NCBI GenBank assembly: GCA_030145435.1
Contig: JAQYVQ010000262.1
Span: 1 to 15,372 of the forward strand
From: Syntrophobacteria bacterium
GTDB taxonomy: Bacteria; Desulfobacterota; DSWW01
Direction: 5' to 3'
DNA length: 15,372 nucleotides
The translations under genes and the position numbers were made by a program. Below are positions 14,893 to 15,372 of this stretch, in pieces (within the stretch, counting starts at the first letter, position 1; every line of letters begins with the position of its first letter). The notes beneath the pieces are model-generated. The model searched no databases. It had not been told where the DNA came from and saw only the letters and a program-made list of their open reading frames with translations.

Positions 14893-14900
14893 GGGGAAAG
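14893..14900 (+). promoter_or_regulatory. Shine-Dalgarno supporting a GTG start
   Basis: GGGGAAAG, 7 bases before GTG 14908. It favours this start over ATG 14872, which lacks a ribosome site and would lengthen the signal peptide n-region by 12 residues. Confidence 0.6.
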
Positions 14901-14907
14901 CCAGACT

Positions 14908-15372
14908 GTGCGAAGCGGAATCGGGCCGGCATCCTTGTTGATCTTCAGCTGCATGATTGCGGGCTGTCTGGCCGGCTCCGACGAACCCCCCCCTCCGGAT
15001 ACCGTCCATAACCCGGTATATCGCTTTGTTCACAGCGCAGATGCGGACGAAGACCTTTTCTTCTGCCAGCTCTGTCATGGAGAGGATTTTGACGGGACCC
15101 CCCTGGTCCCCAGCTGCTTTGCATGTCACCCCCCCCCAGGTCCGCCCTTTGTGCTGCATCCGCCCTCCCTGGAGCCTGCCTTTCCCTGGCGGTTTCCCGT
15201 CAACCACGGAAGCGAAGCCAAGAAGGACATACAGGGCTGCCAAGGGTGCCACGGGCAGAAAGGCGGACCCGGCAGCAATCCTTCCTTTGCCGTGCCTATC
15301 GGCAACCTTGAAAGGGGCTGTGAAAGCGCGGAAGGCTGCCATTTCAACGGCCCCTTCGACAACGGGCACAAT
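14908..15372 (+). CDS. Multihaem c-type cytochrome lipoprotein, N-terminal part (3' end outside window)
   Basis: 155 codons are visible and the frame runs off the window. From GTG 14908 the protein begins MRSG, has a hydrophobic core and an IAGC lipobox, so Cys20 should be lipidated and, with Leu next, probably sent to the outer membrane. Haem motifs: CQLCH (C53), CFACH (C70), CQGCH (C111) and a CX5CH motif, CESAEGCH (C138-H145). The pattern of a Pro-rich CHPPPGPP, then a W-R-F-P-x-N-H-G segment and C-x-G-CHG resembles outer-membrane cytochromes of Geobacter-type metal reducers. The N-terminal mature part is Pro/Asp-rich. Two poly-C runs (14986-14993 and 15129-15137) lie in the coding sequence. 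It has its own promoter. The total number of haems cannot be known from here. Confidence 0.82.
   Translation, partial: MRSGIGPASLLIFSCMIAGCLAGSDEPPPPDTVHNPVYRFVHSADADEDLFFCQLCHGEDFDGTPLVPSCFACHPPPGPPFVLHPPSLEPAFPWRFPVNHGSEAKKDIQGCQGCHGQKGGPGSNPSFAVPIGNLERGCESAEGCHFNGPFDNGHN
14986..15137 (+). repeat. Two poly-C tracts (C8 and C9) in a coding region
   Basis: C8 at 14986-14993 and C9 at 15129-15137. Both are in frame as read: the first encodes the Pro run after the lipobox, the second CHPPPGPP. Loss or gain of one base in either would shift the frame and remove later haem sites. Such runs are prone to slippage in replication and to sequencing error. Confidence 0.75.

Noticed and set aside
1..15372. 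tRNA, rRNA, CRISPR array, insertion sequence or integrase
   Set aside because: No cloverleaf, spaced direct-repeat array, transposase motif or terminal inverted repeats were seen in any part of the window.

Overview
The window is about 15.4 kb from a Gram-negative bacterium, with every gene on the + strand. It is packed with multiheme c-type cytochromes. I count 49 CxxCH haem motifs plus one CX5CH motif in six cytochrome genes, two of which run off the window ends. The mix is an outer-membrane barrel beside multihaem lipoproteins, a NapC/NirT-type quinol oxidase, System II cytochrome maturation genes, and a histidine kinase with a sigma54-dependent regulator. This suits a Desulfobacterota (former Deltaproteobacteria) type organism that exchanges electrons with the outside, such as a metal reducer or a syntrophic sulfate reducer. 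The taxon is an inference from gene content, not from a marker gene.

Region 1 (1-8174) looks like one tightly packed transcription unit whose start lies upstream of the window. In order it holds the end of a multihaem cytochrome, a beta-barrel outer-membrane protein (260-1558), a heptahaem lipoprotein (1555-2193), an octahaem secreted cytochrome (2202-3368), a six-repeat NHL beta-propeller protein (3283-4233), a 23-haem cytochrome built from repeated four-haem modules (4233-7157), a 38-residue membrane peptide (7194-7310) and a membrane-anchored hexahaem NapC/NirT-like cytochrome (7317-8174). Gaps are 0-36 bases and several genes overlap. Read as a pathway, the hexahaem protein would take electrons from menaquinol, the hepta- and octahaem proteins would carry them across the periplasm, and the barrel would hold a cytochrome wire through the outer membrane to a very large extracellular or surface cytochrome.

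Region 2 (8175-8452) is a 278-base AT-richer regulatory gap with a sigma70-like promoter, a dyad and a strong hairpin.

Region 3 (8453-14686) codes for a membrane-tethered PhnD-like binding protein, a Cache-like sensor histidine kinase with an SD-supported TTG start, an NtrC-class sigma54 response regulator, and then ResB and ResC, the haem lyase of System II cytochrome c maturation. Spacing (75, 6, 27 and 51 bases) suggests that sensor, regulator and haem-attachment machinery are made together. A GC-rich hairpin followed by a T-rich stretch at 14720-14751 is a likely terminator.

Region 4 (14752-15372) has a good sigma70 promoter (TTGACA-N18-CATAAT) driving another multihaem lipoprotein gene. 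That gene starts at GTG, carries a non-canonical CX5CH motif and two poly-C tracts, and is cut by the window end.
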